From JBEVJC01 sp040510375 (lineage in GTDB: Bacteria; Bacteroidota; Bacteroidia; Chitinophagales; Chitinophagaceae): a stretch of 64,000 nucleotides of DNA. Shown here piece by piece: positions 44,108 through 54,043 of this stretch (position 1 is the stretch's first letter; each line of letters opens with the position of its first letter). The notes under the pieces were generated by a model. That model had not been told where the DNA came from. It searched no databases and saw only the letters and a program-made list of their open reading frames with translations. The position numbers and the translations under genes were made by a program. The DNA lies in assembly GCA_040510375.1 (NCBI GenBank), contig JBEVJC010000012.1:496001-560000 (forward strand), given 5' to 3'.

Positions 44108-45430
44108 TTATTTTTCAATGGTATTTCCTTCGATATTGTCTTCTATCAGGTCCTCCGTTTTGCTTACATTACTAAATGCAAATTCCATTTTATTCCGGTC
44201 GAATTCTTTTTCGTTATTGGCCAGCCAGATCGTTGCAACACCATTGCCGATAAAATTGGTGATTGCCCTTGCTTCTGACATGAAACGGTCGACGCCAACC
44301 AGCAGCGCCAATCCCTCAATCGGGATTACTTTAACGGCCGACAAGGTGGAAGCCAGTACCACAAATCCGCTGCCGGCTACGCCAGCCGCACCTTTTGAAG
44401 TAAGCATCAGTAAACCGATGATACTGGCAATCTGTGAAAGGCTGAGATCAACATGGAAAACCTGCGCCAAAAAAATAATACACATGGACAGGTAAATGGT
44501 GGTGCCGTCGAGGTTAAATGAATAACCGGTGGGCACAACCAGGCCCACCACGGGTTTGGAACAACCCATCCGTTCCAGCTTTTCCATTAGTGTTGGCAGG
44601 GCTGCTTCTGACGAAGAGGTACCAAGCACCACCAGTAATTCTTCCCGGATATATTTAAGGAAACGGAAGATGCTGACTTTATACATCCGGAGTATATAAT
44701 AAAGTACTACGAAAATAAAAACAGCCATGGTTACGTAAACAGTAGCCATCAGTTTGAATAAGGGCAGCAGCGTGTCGATTCCGTAAGTACCAATAGTATA
44801 AGCCATGCCGCCGAATGCTCCGATGGGTGCCAGCAACATCACCAGGTGGAGGCCGCGGAAAATAAGTTTCGACAGCCAGTGTAATGGATCAGTGATCCAT
44901 TTGTTGTTTTTATACAGGCTGAGTAATACTCCGCAAACCAGGGCAAAAATCAGGACCTGTAAGGTTGAATTGTCGCGCAGGAAATGCAGCCAGCTGAACG
45001 AAGTATTGGTTGTGTATCTGGAAATATCACCGGTTTTAACGGTGGAAGAATCAACACCATGGCCGGGCCGGATCAGCAGGGCCACAGCTACCCCGATCAC
45101 CAATGCGAAGGTGGTCACCACTTCGAAGTAGAGCAATGCTTTTGCACCAACCCGGCCCACCTTCTTCAGGTTGCCCATACTGACAATACCCAGGGTAATG
45201 GTTAAAAAAATGATCGGGTTGATAAAGAGTTTGACAATACTGATGAAGATGCCGCTCAGTACCTCACTGAGACTGGTTTTGATCAGGATTTCCTGTCCCA
45301 GGAAATGCCGTTTAACCTCTTTCGCCAGTAACTTCTGTAAAGCAATCTCCGGGAAAAAATGACCGATCAGGATACCCGCCGTGATTGCAATAAGGACCCA
45401 GAATGTAAGATTGGTAAGAAGTTTTTTCAT
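44108..45430 (-). CDS. Dicarboxylate/amino acid:cation symporter (DAACS, GltP/DctA type)
   Basis: This is a 440-residue transporter from the ATG at 45430; the longer frame adds an unlikely Cys-rich leader. It has the eight-helix, two-hairpin DAACS pattern. The serine-rich hairpin GTSSSEAALPTL is near residue 278 and the NLDGTTIYLSMCIIFLAQ motif of helix 7 near 312. A polar Glu-rich tail follows. It imports glutamate, aspartate or C4-dicarboxylates with Na+ or H+; the exact substrate is not readable. Confidence 0.93.
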   Translation of the reverse strand: MKKLLTNLTFWVLIAITAGILIGHFFPEIALQKLLAKEVKRHFLGQEILIKTSLSEVLSGIFISIVKLFINPIIFLTITLGIVSMGNLKKVGRVGAKALLYFEVVTTFALVIGVAVALLIRPGHGVDSSTVKTGDISRYTTNTSFSWLHFLRDNSTLQVLIFALVCGVLLSLYKNNKWITDPLHWLSKLIFRGLHLVMLLAPIGAFGGMAYTIGTYGIDTLLPLFKLMATVYVTMAVFIFVVLYYILRMYKVSIFRFLKYIREELLVVLGTSSSEAALPTLMEKLERMGCSKPVVGLVVPTGYSFNLDGTTIYLSMCIIFLAQVFHVDLSLSQIASIIGLLMLTSKGAAGVAGSGFVVLASTLSAVKVIPIEGLALLVGVDRFMSEARAITNFIGNGVATIWLANNEKEFDRNKMEFAFSNVSKTEDLIEDNIEGNTIEK

Positions 45431-45470
45431 GTGCTGGTAACAAGATAATAAACACGGATCGTTCCGGCAT

Positions 45471-45495
45471 AAAAAAAACCGCCCTGGGGGCGGTT
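45471..45495 (-). terminator. Terminator after porP/sprF gene
   Basis: AACCGCCC (45477-45484) pairs with GGGCGGTT (45488-45495). The A-run from 45471 gives a U-tract on the minus strand. It sits 20 nt after the porP/sprF stop and before the symporter gene. Confidence 0.82.
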
Positions 45496-45514
45496 GATAT
45501 TTCATTAAATAATG

Positions 45515-46528
45515 TCAGAATTTGGGACAGTTCAATAATCGCATCGACGGATCCGAATACTTACGGATATAAATCAGGGATAGTTCAATCCCGCCCCTGG
45601 AAGCAGATGCTGCCTTGAGAGAAGAAGTATTGACATCGTATGATGCACCAAAATGCCATTCATCGAATTCAAGTCCCATGTAAGGAATCACCGCGTCATT
45701 AAAACGGTACCAGGTTCCCAGGTATACATTGGTTGGATTTTCTTCGTCGTTGTTGACATTTAGGGAGAATGCGCCACCGAGCATGGTATTTTTTGCCTTT
45801 GCCTGCATGCTGTGGTTGGCCGACAGGTGTAGAGCATTGTAGGTTCCCACGGGTAGTTTAGCTCCGGCCTGCAGGGTAGTCCGGGCACTCAGGATAAAAT
45901 CGCCGCCATCGAAATTTTCTTTTGGCCGGTTAATATGGTACATCGAAGCACCGAAATAAAAATTGTTGTAGCCATTGGTAGTTCCATTATAAATAAATCC
46001 GGCATTCAGGTCAAAATAATTGATGCTGAATTGTCGGTTTGCATAAGGATCAAGGCTGATATTGGTAAAACCAAATGGGGTAAGCTGGTCAAGGAATTTC
46101 AGGTTGGCAGTATTCAGTCGTTTACTGACGAACGTACCCTGGAAACCGGCGCCAATGGAGTGATATCCGTTTTCGTCAAGAGCCTTATGGTAAGCGGTAG
46201 AAAATCCGAGATAGGTATTTTTCAGTGCCCCGTCACCCGCCTGGTCGCTGAAACCCAGGAAACCAATCCCGAACTGGTCGTTGGTGGCAATCCTGTTTTT
46301 TAAAATCCCCATATCAAAGGAAGCAGTAAAAGTGGTATAGGCATTACTGATGGTGGGCCATTGATTCCGGTAGTTTCCGGCAACCCTGAAAACACCGTCA
46401 AATTTCCCCGTCTGGGCCGGATTTAATGTTAATGGAGAAGAGAAAAACTGGGAAAAGTTGGGATCCTGTGCAGCAGCAGTTCCAGCCAGGGCAACACAAC
46501 AGGTAAGGGTATAAAGGATCTTTTTCAT
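45515..46528 (-). CDS. PorP/SprF-family T9SS outer membrane protein
   Basis: This is a 337-residue beta-barrel protein with a signal peptide (about 1-20), from the ATG at 46528. The opening DPNFSQFFSSPLTLNPAQTG is the family signature, as is the late GIELSLIYIRKY. Members act with type B sorting-domain substrates, anchoring them or aiding their export. Such genes normally follow the substrate gene directly. Here the only type B substrate (48850-53238) is on the other strand, 2.3 kb away, so pairing is uncertain. Confidence 0.92.
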   Translation of the reverse strand: MKKILYTLTCCVALAGTAAAQDPNFSQFFSSPLTLNPAQTGKFDGVFRVAGNYRNQWPTISNAYTTFTASFDMGILKNRIATNDQFGIGFLGFSDQAGDGALKNTYLGFSTAYHKALDENGYHSIGAGFQGTFVSKRLNTANLKFLDQLTPFGFTNISLDPYANRQFSINYFDLNAGFIYNGTTNGYNNFYFGASMYHINRPKENFDGGDFILSARTTLQAGAKLPVGTYNALHLSANHSMQAKAKNTMLGGAFSLNVNNDEENPTNVYLGTWYRFNDAVIPYMGLEFDEWHFGASYDVNTSSLKAASASRGGIELSLIYIRKYSDPSMRLLNCPKF

Positions 46529-46793
46529 TAAAGCGTTTAGTTTTTTCACTGGTCTGGTTTTCGGCTGGATCATGGCCCTGGGCTTTAACGTTAATAAAAG
46601 CGAAAAAATTGCCCGGACACCCGATCAGAATAACGGTGCGCCGGCCAAAATACAACAAATAGTAGACCTGCAAAAATTGTGATCCGCTGCGTGGGTTGAA
46701 CGTGTTCGTAAATGTGATCGTAGGCGGGAAATTTTTGGATGGGGGCAAGGTATTTCCGCGGGCAGGGGATCTTCCTGTAAATACCCGTAGGCC

Positions 46794-47444
46794 TTACATC
46801 TGGACCTTTACCCCGAAAGAAAGGTCGCCGGCATCACCCAGGCCTGGTACGATATAACCTTTTGCAGTGATTTCATCATCGATATCACCACACCAGATGG
46901 AAACGGATGGTTCATTCCTGATAACGTACTCTATTCCAACGCTGCATGCAATGGCAGCCACAATATGGATTTCTTTGGGGTGACCTTCTGCTTTCAGGAA
47001 GCTGATTGTTTTTACCAGCGATGCACCCGTGGCAAGCATTGGGTCCGAGATAATGATGGTCCGGTTTTCCAGTTCGGGGCAGGAAATATAGTCGAGGCTG
47101 ATATCAAAAGTACCGTCCTTATTATGTTTTCTGTACGCAGAAATAAAAGCGTTGTCGGCTTTATCAAAATAGTTCAGCAATCCCTGGTGGAGTGGCAGGC
47201 CTGCACGCAGGATAGTGGCCAGCACCGGCTGTTCCACCAGCATCTTGGCACTTGCAATACCCAGCGAGGTCTGCACTTCCTTCTCTGCAAAAGGAAGTTT
47301 TTTGCTGATCTCGTAAGCGGCAACCTCACCAAACCTTTCCAGGTTGCGGCGGAACCGCATCCGGTCAGCCTGGATGTCCTGGTCCCTTAGTTCACTGATC
47401 CAGTTACTGACCAGGCTGTGTTGCTCGCTTAAGTTGATGATCAT
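46794..47444 (-). CDS. upp: Uracil phosphoribosyltransferase
   Basis: This is a 216-residue salvage enzyme forming UMP from uracil and PRPP. The start at 47444 (MIINLSEQHSL) fits the family; the upstream extension crosses the promoter. The PRPP loop DPMLATGAS is near residue 132, and the uracil-binding GDAGDLSFG near the C-terminus is intact. The promoter TAGATTTG lies at 47499-47506, back-to-back with that of anmK. Confidence 0.96.
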   Translation of the reverse strand: MIINLSEQHSLVSNWISELRDQDIQADRMRFRRNLERFGEVAAYEISKKLPFAEKEVQTSLGIASAKMLVEQPVLATILRAGLPLHQGLLNYFDKADNAFISAYRKHNKDGTFDISLDYISCPELENRTIIISDPMLATGASLVKTISFLKAEGHPKEIHIVAAIACSVGIEYVIRNEPSVSIWCGDIDDEITAKGYIVPGLGDAGDLSFGVKVQM

Positions 47445-47489
47445 AATCGTAATATTTACAGCCGCAAGGTTTAGCCGTCCAAACCTTTG

Positions 47490-47497
47490 TACTTTTG
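47490..47497 (+). promoter_or_regulatory. -7 element for anmK
   Basis: TACTTTTG matches TAnnTTTG. The predicted start is about 20 nt before the anmK ATG. It is one base from the divergent upp element. Confidence 0.55.
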
Positions 47498-47498
47498 A

Positions 47499-47506
47499 CA
47501 AATCTA
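47499..47506 (-). promoter_or_regulatory. -7 element for upp
   Basis: The minus-strand TAGATTTG gives a leader of about 50 nt to the upp ATG at 47444. It is separated by one base from the divergent anmK element, so RNA polymerase could not occupy both at once. Confidence 0.55.
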
Positions 47507-47522
47507 AACTAAAATAGGTTTC

Positions 47523-48659
47523 ATGCTTTACAGGGCGATAGGATTAATGAGTGGAAGTTCACTGGATGGATTGGATATCGTTTGCGCAGCCTTTCAGGAA
47601 AATGGCGGCAAATGGAGTTTCGAGATCCTGGCGGCAGATTGCCTGCCGTATGATGAAATATGGACAAGCCGGCTTTCACGGGCCACTTCACTATCGGCAC
47701 TCGATTACCAGTTATTACATATTGATTATGGTCATTATCTGGGCGAACAGGTTAATAGTTTTATCAGGGCAAACGGACTGGAGTTCAAAGTGGCACTCCT
47801 CGCATCCCATGGCCATACCAGTTTCCATCTGCCCGAAAAAAGAATGACTGCCCAGCTGGGCGATGGTGCATCCATAGCTGCAGTAACCCAATTACCGGTT
47901 GTATCGGATCTCCGCGCCATGGATGTGGCGCTCGGTGGACAGGGAGCACCCATTGTCCCGGTGGGAGAACAATTGTTATTCAGTGACTACGATTATTACC
48001 TGAATCTCGGCGGTATTGCCAACCTCTCCCTGAAAGAGGGATTCAGGGCCTTTGATGTATGCCCCGCAAACCGCGTGCTCAACCTGCTGGCCGCCGAGGC
48101 AGGCGTGGATTATGATGACAAGGGTTATCTCGCTTCTTCAGGTACGGTTAACCATCATTTACTCAACGAGCTGAATTCACTTGAATATTATAACAGGCCA
48201 TTCCCTAAATCACTGGCAAATGATTTCGGGACCGATATCATTTATCCCCTTATCCGCCAGTATGCGCTCAGCGTTTATGATTCCCTTGCAACATACGTGG
48301 AACATATCTGCATACAAATTGTAAAACCGCTAACAAAGAGTATATCTGATCATACAGGGAAAAATGCGGAGCCACAAATAACAGGTGCCGCAAATGAAGA
48401 ACCTGTAATGAAAAAAATGCTCATAACAGGTGGCGGTGCTTTCAACAGTTTCCTGGTAGAACAACTTATTAAAAAAACAGAAGCCATTGGTGTCAGTGTT
48501 ATAGTTCCCGACGACCAGATCGTAAAATACAAGGAAGCGCTGATCATGGGATTGATCGGTGTGCTTCGCTGGCGCGAGGAAACAAACGTGCTTTCATCTG
48601 TTACCGGTGCCCGGCGCGACAGTGTGGGCGGTGCATTCTGGATGGGGCAGGAGGGTTGA
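47523..48659 (+). CDS. anmK: Anhydro-N-acetylmuramic acid kinase
   Basis: This 378-residue sugar kinase of the actin-like ATPase fold recycles 1,6-anhydro-MurNAc from peptidoglycan to MurNAc-6-phosphate. The ATP motif GLMSGSSLDGLD is at residues 7-18, DLRAMDVALGGQGAP near 130 and LITGGGAFNSF near 300. A hydrophilic insertion (about residues 270-298) separates the last helix from the GGGAFN strand and is longer than usual. Confidence 0.95.
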   Translation: MLYRAIGLMSGSSLDGLDIVCAAFQENGGKWSFEILAADCLPYDEIWTSRLSRATSLSALDYQLLHIDYGHYLGEQVNSFIRANGLEFKVALLASHGHTSFHLPEKRMTAQLGDGASIAAVTQLPVVSDLRAMDVALGGQGAPIVPVGEQLLFSDYDYYLNLGGIANLSLKEGFRAFDVCPANRVLNLLAAEAGVDYDDKGYLASSGTVNHHLLNELNSLEYYNRPFPKSLANDFGTDIIYPLIRQYALSVYDSLATYVEHICIQIVKPLTKSISDHTGKNAEPQITGAANEEPVMKKMLITGGGAFNSFLVEQLIKKTEAIGVSVIVPDDQIVKYKEALIMGLIGVLRWREETNVLSSVTGARRDSVGGAFWMGQEG

Positions 48660-48849
48660 TTTGCGGAGGATAGTTGCGGGGTTTGATAACGGGAACGGGG
48701 TAATTTCTGAAGAAAATGCCGGAAAGGTTGCCTGTGAACAAGCGCAGATTTTCGGATATAAAAGCAGGAAATGATGCAGTGCATGAGGGTTTGCATTGGA
48801 TTAATTATTATATTATCTTGTCAACGCCACCAAAACCTTACTCTGTCTC
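48660..48849. other. Spacer upstream of the PKD protein gene
   Basis: These 190 bp hold no supported gene. A TTATCTTG sequence near 48815 is close to, but not, the TAnnTTTG consensus. No terminator for anmK is obvious. Confidence 0.4.
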
Positions 48850-51800
48850 ATGAGATTTTTTGCCATCTGCCTTCTTCTGGGCATTTTCCCATCATGCATC
48901 CAGGCTCAGATAACTGCTGCATTTACATCTGATAAACAGGGCGATTGCCAGCCAGCAACTATCCGGTTTTCGAATACAAGTGCCGGCGTATCTGCGGCCG
49001 CTGTTTATTTATGGGACTTTGGCAATGGCAATACTTCGGTGCTCAAAGATCCGTCAGCAGTATTTACTGATGTTGGTACCTACAATGTAAAACTGACTGT
49101 TACCGATAATGGCAGGACCTCGGAAAAAACTTCCGTCATCACGGTTTATAAAAAACCCGGTATAGCTTTTACGGTAGATGATGACAAAATCTGTATGCCC
49201 TCACCTGCTGTGTTCACCAGTACATCCACTCCGGGTGATGGATACCTGAATACCTATCACTGGGATTTCGGTGATGGCCAGACCCAGGTAACGAACAGCC
49301 CCACAGTGTCCCATTATTATTCATTCGAACAACAGGCAACCGTTAGCCTTACCGCAACCAATAATTTCGGTTGCAGCCAGTCACTTATAAAACAGGACAT
49401 CGTACGCATTTATCCCGAATTGGTTGCAGGGTTCGTAGCAGATAATTATATTTTCTGCAATGCACCCGGGACTGTTAATTTCACAAACAACAGCAATGGT
49501 CCGGGAACACTTACTTACTTATGGGACTTTGGAGATGGGACCACTTCCACCCAGTTGAATCCATCACATACCTATACCAGGAACGGGTTGTATACAGTCA
49601 GGCTCACCGTAACAAATGATATTGGTTGTACAAATACTTCGGTCCGGCCGGACTATATCCGGGTTGGCGGATTTACAACTGCATTCCAGGAACCGGCAGT
49701 TATCTGTGTCAATTCACAGGTCTATATCAGTAATACCAGCTGGCCCGCTTCACAACGTGTTGAATGGAGAGTAGACGGTCAACCTGTATATTATTATGGT
49801 AACGACGGATTTAATTACACTTTTAACACAACTGGTGAACATACCATCGAACTTCGTTCGGAGTTCGGACCCTGCACAGGTACGTTTACGAAAAAGGTCG
49901 TGGTGAATGCCTTGCCTGACCTGAAAGGTTTTATCGCAGATATTAAAGGTCTTTGTGGCGCACCGGTTTCTGTTCAATTCCGTGATACCACAGCCGGGGC
50001 TGTTGCCTGGCGTTGGTATCTTGAAAACTGGAACGTATCATCCAGCCTGCAGGCGCCCACCCGACTTTATACCAGCGATGGCAACTATTATGTATCATTG
50101 GAAGTGACGAATGCAGCAGGTTGTTCATCAAGTATTGGCCAATACGTACCTATAAGCGCACCCCTTGTTGGTATTTTCGTTGATTATACTATACCTCATG
50201 AATCATGTGGCCCGCTGACAATACCATTTGAATATCAGTCAACCGAAGAGCTGGCTACGCTAACCTGGGATTTTGGAGATGGCACCACATCAACAAATAA
50301 GGCACCTACACATATTTACAATAAACCCGGCAGTTACAACGTAAAACTGACTTACCGGACAATCAACGGTTGTACTGGTGTAGTCCATTATTATCGTACG
50401 CTTTACGTAAGGGAAAAACCAAAGGCCGACTTCTCTGCACCCCAACTGATTTGCGGTAATACACCCGTGGTGTTTAACCCCGGACTCAGCACCGGTTACG
50501 TTCTGAATTATGTGTGGGACTTTGGGGATAACACCGGGCAGCAATGGAGTTACAACCAGCATATTTATGAACAGGATGGAATCTACGATGTACAACTCAT
50601 CGCCCAAAATGGATTTTGCAATGATACAGTCATTAAAAAAGCGTACATAAAAGTCAACCCGCCCTTTGTCAGTATCGGGGGTACCACTAATACCTGCGAT
50701 GGTAACAGGGGTATTGTGGAATTCACGGATAACAGCCGGTTTGTCAATTCATGGAGATGGGATTTTGGCGATGGCACTTCCACCACATACACCACATATC
50801 AGCCAACAATCAAACATGAGTATGCACTTACCGGAAATTATACCGCAACCCTCTATGTAACCAACGGTACATGTACACTCAGCAGATCGGTAGGGGTAAA
50901 GGTTCTGCGAAAGAAAACACCGGTGCTTGGCGTCACGGTAACAAGTGCCTGTGGCGTTGATTCCAGGGTAAATATTACTGTCACCGGGTTGGATGCAAAT
51001 CCATGGGTCAGCTATTACTATCATTACGGTTATTCGTTTTATGACGAAAACAATAACCTGATGAACAACTTCCTTGAAATCAGTCCTTCCTATCTATTCC
51101 CCTGGGCAGGTGTTATGGCCCGGCTGCCTGCGGGCACTTACCGCATCCGGGTGGTGGCCGTTTCCTATGTCTTTGGCTGCAGTGATACCAGTGCCTATGT
51201 GAGTTTTACCATCGGTGGTCCAAAAGCTGCAATAGCACCGGTACCAAAGGATATCTGTTACAAAAGTCCGGTCCGGTTTCTTGATGTTTCAAAGGCAACG
51301 AACAATGTACCGTTGAAAAGCATCAACTGGAGTTTTGGGGACGGTACAAGCAGCATCTCAACACCGGGAGCCACTGTTGACCATATCTATGCCAATCCCG
51401 GAAATTATTACGTAACTCTTCGCGCCATTGATGAACAGGGTTGTTCATCGGAAGCCACTACCACCGCAATGGTGACCGGTCCCAGGGCTTCCTTCCAGAT
51501 GTCTGGCGGGCCCGTAGTGCAATTGAATACCACGGTAAACTTCTTCAATTACACCAACACTTACAATGCACCCAATACAAGTTACCGATGGATAATTGAC
51601 AACCTCGCAGAGTATACAACCTATTCACCGTCGCATACTTTCCCCGTTGCCGGTACCTATACCATCACCCTCATTACTACCAATAATGACAATGGTTGCG
51701 CTGATACCGTGAGGCAGGTATTGACGGTAAAGGAATTCCGTACCGGTTTCGAGACCGGGCAATCATTTATCGGGGACCATGGAAACTGTGCGCCGGTACT

Positions 51801-53238
51801 TGCCCGTTTCCGCAACACATCTGTCAACTATACAAGGTTGGTATGGGATTTCGGCGACGGACAAACGCTGGAGAATGCCTATGCACCTTCACATATTTAT
51901 AGCCAGCCAGGTACGTATTATGTCAAGCTCGAAATTTATGGATACAATGGCCTGCAGGAAACACAATATGATTCTGTAAAAGTATTCCGGCCAACAGCTG
52001 TTATAGATGTACCATTGCTCGAAGCCTGCAAGGGCGTAGGTCTTGAACTTAACTCGCCAATGGCGGGCACAACGGGAACATACCAGTGGGATTTTGGTAA
52101 TGGTTTTATAACTGAGACAACGGATAGCCTGGCGGTGCATTCTTTTGCAGCAGCGGGAACCTTTGTACCAACACTTATCATCCGGGATGAAGCAGGTTGC
52201 GAAACTGCTGCCAAGGGTGATCCGATCCTGATTCACCCCGATCCGGTAGTAGACGTAGCACCCGCCATTGCCGCAGTTTGTAAGGGAGTGGCGGTTGAAC
52301 TGGTTGCAACCGGTGGTGATAGTTATGCCTGGTCTCCTGCAACGGGTCTTAATTCAACAACATCATCCACTGTACTGGCATTGCCCGTCACTGCTACCCG
52401 GTACCGGGTTGACGTGACCGACCTGCACGGATGTAAAGGATGGGATGAAATACTGGTGGAAGTGGCCACGCCAATCAGCCTGAACGGGACAAATGAATCA
52501 GATCTTTGCAAAGGCAGTTCAATGCAACTGAATGTAACGGGTGTTCCGGATATACGATGGATCGGTAATACAACTGGCCTGAACAATCCATCCATCAGTT
52601 CACCCATTGCCTCACCAGCTTCTGATATTATTTATACAGCAGTGGGGTACGACCGGTTCCTCTGTTATACCGATACCCACCAGGTTAAAATAAATGTACG
52701 GCCCGTACCAACTGTAAATGCCGGTGCCGACCTCCAGGTATTTTATGGTTCCGAAAACCAGCTCAACGGTACAGGCAGTGCAGAAGTTACCAGGTGGAAA
52801 TGGAGTCCTGCTGATTACCTCAGTTGTACAAATTGCAGGAATCCGGTAACCCGGCCTTTTTCTGATGTATTGTATGTTTTCCAGGGTACAACGGCCTATG
52901 GTTGTATAGCGCGCGATTCGTTATTTGTAAAAGCAAGTTGTGCGCAGGCGAATGTTTTCATACCAACAGCCTTCACCCCAAACCGCGATGGTATAAATGA
53001 TCTGTTCAGTATCGTAGGTTACGGAGTAAGCCGTGTGAAATCATTCAGGATTTTCAACCGGTGGGGAAATGTAATGGTAGACCGGAAGAATTTTTTACCA
53101 GGTGATGCCAACGCATCCTGGGACGGCCGCTACCAGGGGGTAGAGGCTGAATCAGGGGTATATGTTTTTATGGTAGAACTGGAATGCGATGAGGGCGGAA
53201 TTTTTATGAGGAAAGGAACCGTTACACTGATCAGGTAA
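48850..53238 (+). CDS. Giant PKD-repeat surface protein with T9SS type B sorting domain
   Basis: This 1462-residue exported protein (signal peptide about 1-20) is made almost wholly of PKD/Ig-like beta domains. Nine carry the canonical W(D/S)FG(D/N) strand (WDFGNG, WDFGDG and so on), and at least three more are degenerate. A Cys-containing link appears between most domains. The C-terminal about 90 residues (VFIPTAFTPNRDGINDLFSI... SGVYVFMVELECDEG...) are the gliding-motility-associated type B sorting domain. The protein should be exported by T9SS and attached through a PorP/SprF partner; a surface adhesin or filament role is inference. Confidence 0.92.
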   Translation: MRFFAICLLLGIFPSCIQAQITAAFTSDKQGDCQPATIRFSNTSAGVSAAAVYLWDFGNGNTSVLKDPSAVFTDVGTYNVKLTVTDNGRTSEKTSVITVYKKPGIAFTVDDDKICMPSPAVFTSTSTPGDGYLNTYHWDFGDGQTQVTNSPTVSHYYSFEQQATVSLTATNNFGCSQSLIKQDIVRIYPELVAGFVADNYIFCNAPGTVNFTNNSNGPGTLTYLWDFGDGTTSTQLNPSHTYTRNGLYTVRLTVTNDIGCTNTSVRPDYIRVGGFTTAFQEPAVICVNSQVYISNTSWPASQRVEWRVDGQPVYYYGNDGFNYTFNTTGEHTIELRSEFGPCTGTFTKKVVVNALPDLKGFIADIKGLCGAPVSVQFRDTTAGAVAWRWYLENWNVSSSLQAPTRLYTSDGNYYVSLEVTNAAGCSSSIGQYVPISAPLVGIFVDYTIPHESCGPLTIPFEYQSTEELATLTWDFGDGTTSTNKAPTHIYNKPGSYNVKLTYRTINGCTGVVHYYRTLYVREKPKADFSAPQLICGNTPVVFNPGLSTGYVLNYVWDFGDNTGQQWSYNQHIYEQDGIYDVQLIAQNGFCNDTVIKKAYIKVNPPFVSIGGTTNTCDGNRGIVEFTDNSRFVNSWRWDFGDGTSTTYTTYQPTIKHEYALTGNYTATLYVTNGTCTLSRSVGVKVLRKKTPVLGVTVTSACGVDSRVNITVTGLDANPWVSYYYHYGYSFYDENNNLMNNFLEISPSYLFPWAGVMARLPAGTYRIRVVAVSYVFGCSDTSAYVSFTIGGPKAAIAPVPKDICYKSPVRFLDVSKATNNVPLKSINWSFGDGTSSISTPGATVDHIYANPGNYYVTLRAIDEQGCSSEATTTAMVTGPRASFQMSGGPVVQLNTTVNFFNYTNTYNAPNTSYRWIIDNLAEYTTYSPSHTFPVAGTYTITLITTNNDNGCADTVRQVLTVKEFRTGFETGQSFIGDHGNCAPVLARFRNTSVNYTRLVWDFGDGQTLENAYAPSHIYSQPGTYYVKLEIYGYNGLQETQYDSVKVFRPTAVIDVPLLEACKGVGLELNSPMAGTTGTYQWDFGNGFITETTDSLAVHSFAAAGTFVPTLIIRDEAGCETAAKGDPILIHPDPVVDVAPAIAAVCKGVAVELVATGGDSYAWSPATGLNSTTSSTVLALPVTATRYRVDVTDLHGCKGWDEILVEVATPISLNGTNESDLCKGSSMQLNVTGVPDIRWIGNTTGLNNPSISSPIASPASDIIYTAVGYDRFLCYTDTHQVKINVRPVPTVNAGADLQVFYGSENQLNGTGSAEVTRWKWSPADYLSCTNCRNPVTRPFSDVLYVFQGTTAYGCIARDSLFVKASCAQANVFIPTAFTPNRDGINDLFSIVGYGVSRVKSFRIFNRWGNVMVDRKNFLPGDANASWDGRYQGVEAESGVYVFMVELECDEGGIFMRKGTVTLIR

Positions 53239-53282
53239 TTCCACGCCGTACATGTGCTGATGATATAAACATACAACAGCTG

Positions 53283-54026
53283 TTATAAACCAAGTACTGC
53301 TTTAAGTTTTCCGTAGCCACCGCGGCTTACGGGAACTTTTCCTCCGGAACGAAGGATGGCCACATGGTTATCCTTTTCATACGGATCGATACGGGTGATC
53401 TGCTGGATATTGACAATATACGACCGGTGCGATCGCACAAACTGTTGCTGGTCGAGCGCCTGTTCGAAATGGCTCATTGTTTTATTCTTCAGGAAATAAC
53501 CTTCCGAGGTATGGATCTTCACATAATCATCAGCAGCTTCCAGGTAATAGATATCATGAACCGGGATTATCTTGATCTTACTGCCATTCTTTACTACCAC
53601 CCGCTGGTTTTGTGAAGGGGAAAAGGAAGCAGTTTCCAGCAGCTCGCTGGTTTTTGGAACGGCTTGTTTTGCTTGTTGATCCTTCCATTTGTTGATAGCC
53701 TTATCGAACCTCTCCTGGTTAAATGGTTTCAGCAGGTAATCAATTGCGTGGGCTTCAAACGCTCTGATAGCATATTCATCAAATGCCGTGGTAAATATAA
53801 CAGCAGGAGTCTGGTCCACCAGTTCAAGCATTTCAAATCCGTTGATCTTGGGCATTTGTATATCGAGGAAGATCAGTTCGGGCTGGTATTGCTGTATTGC
53901 TTTCAGTCCTTCGAATCCGTCTCCGCATTCGGCCACCAGTTCAAGTTCCGGAAATTGTTGCAGGTATTCCCGGACGATGCTTCTCGCAAGCGGTTCGTCA
54001 TCTATAATCAGTACTTTAAACATCAC
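53283..54026 (-). CDS. LytTR-family response regulator
   Basis: This 247-residue protein has an N-terminal receiver domain with the acid pair DDE at 9-11 and the phosphoacceptor Asp55 in FLDIQMP. A C-terminal LytTR DNA-binding domain (about 140-245) includes the YLEAADDYVKIHT and FVRSHRSYIVN motifs. It is the partner of the histidine kinase 17 nt upstream. It closes the LiaF-like operon and would report an envelope signal. Confidence 0.95.
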   Translation of the reverse strand: MMFKVLIIDDEPLARSIVREYLQQFPELELVAECGDGFEGLKAIQQYQPELIFLDIQMPKINGFEMLELVDQTPAVIFTTAFDEYAIRAFEAHAIDYLLKPFNQERFDKAINKWKDQQAKQAVPKTSELLETASFSPSQNQRVVVKNGSKIKIIPVHDIYYLEAADDYVKIHTSEGYFLKNKTMSHFEQALDQQQFVRSHRSYIVNIQQITRIDPYEKDNHVAILRSGGKVPVSRGGYGKLKAVLGL

Positions 54027-54043
54027 TTGATATTAATGGTTTT

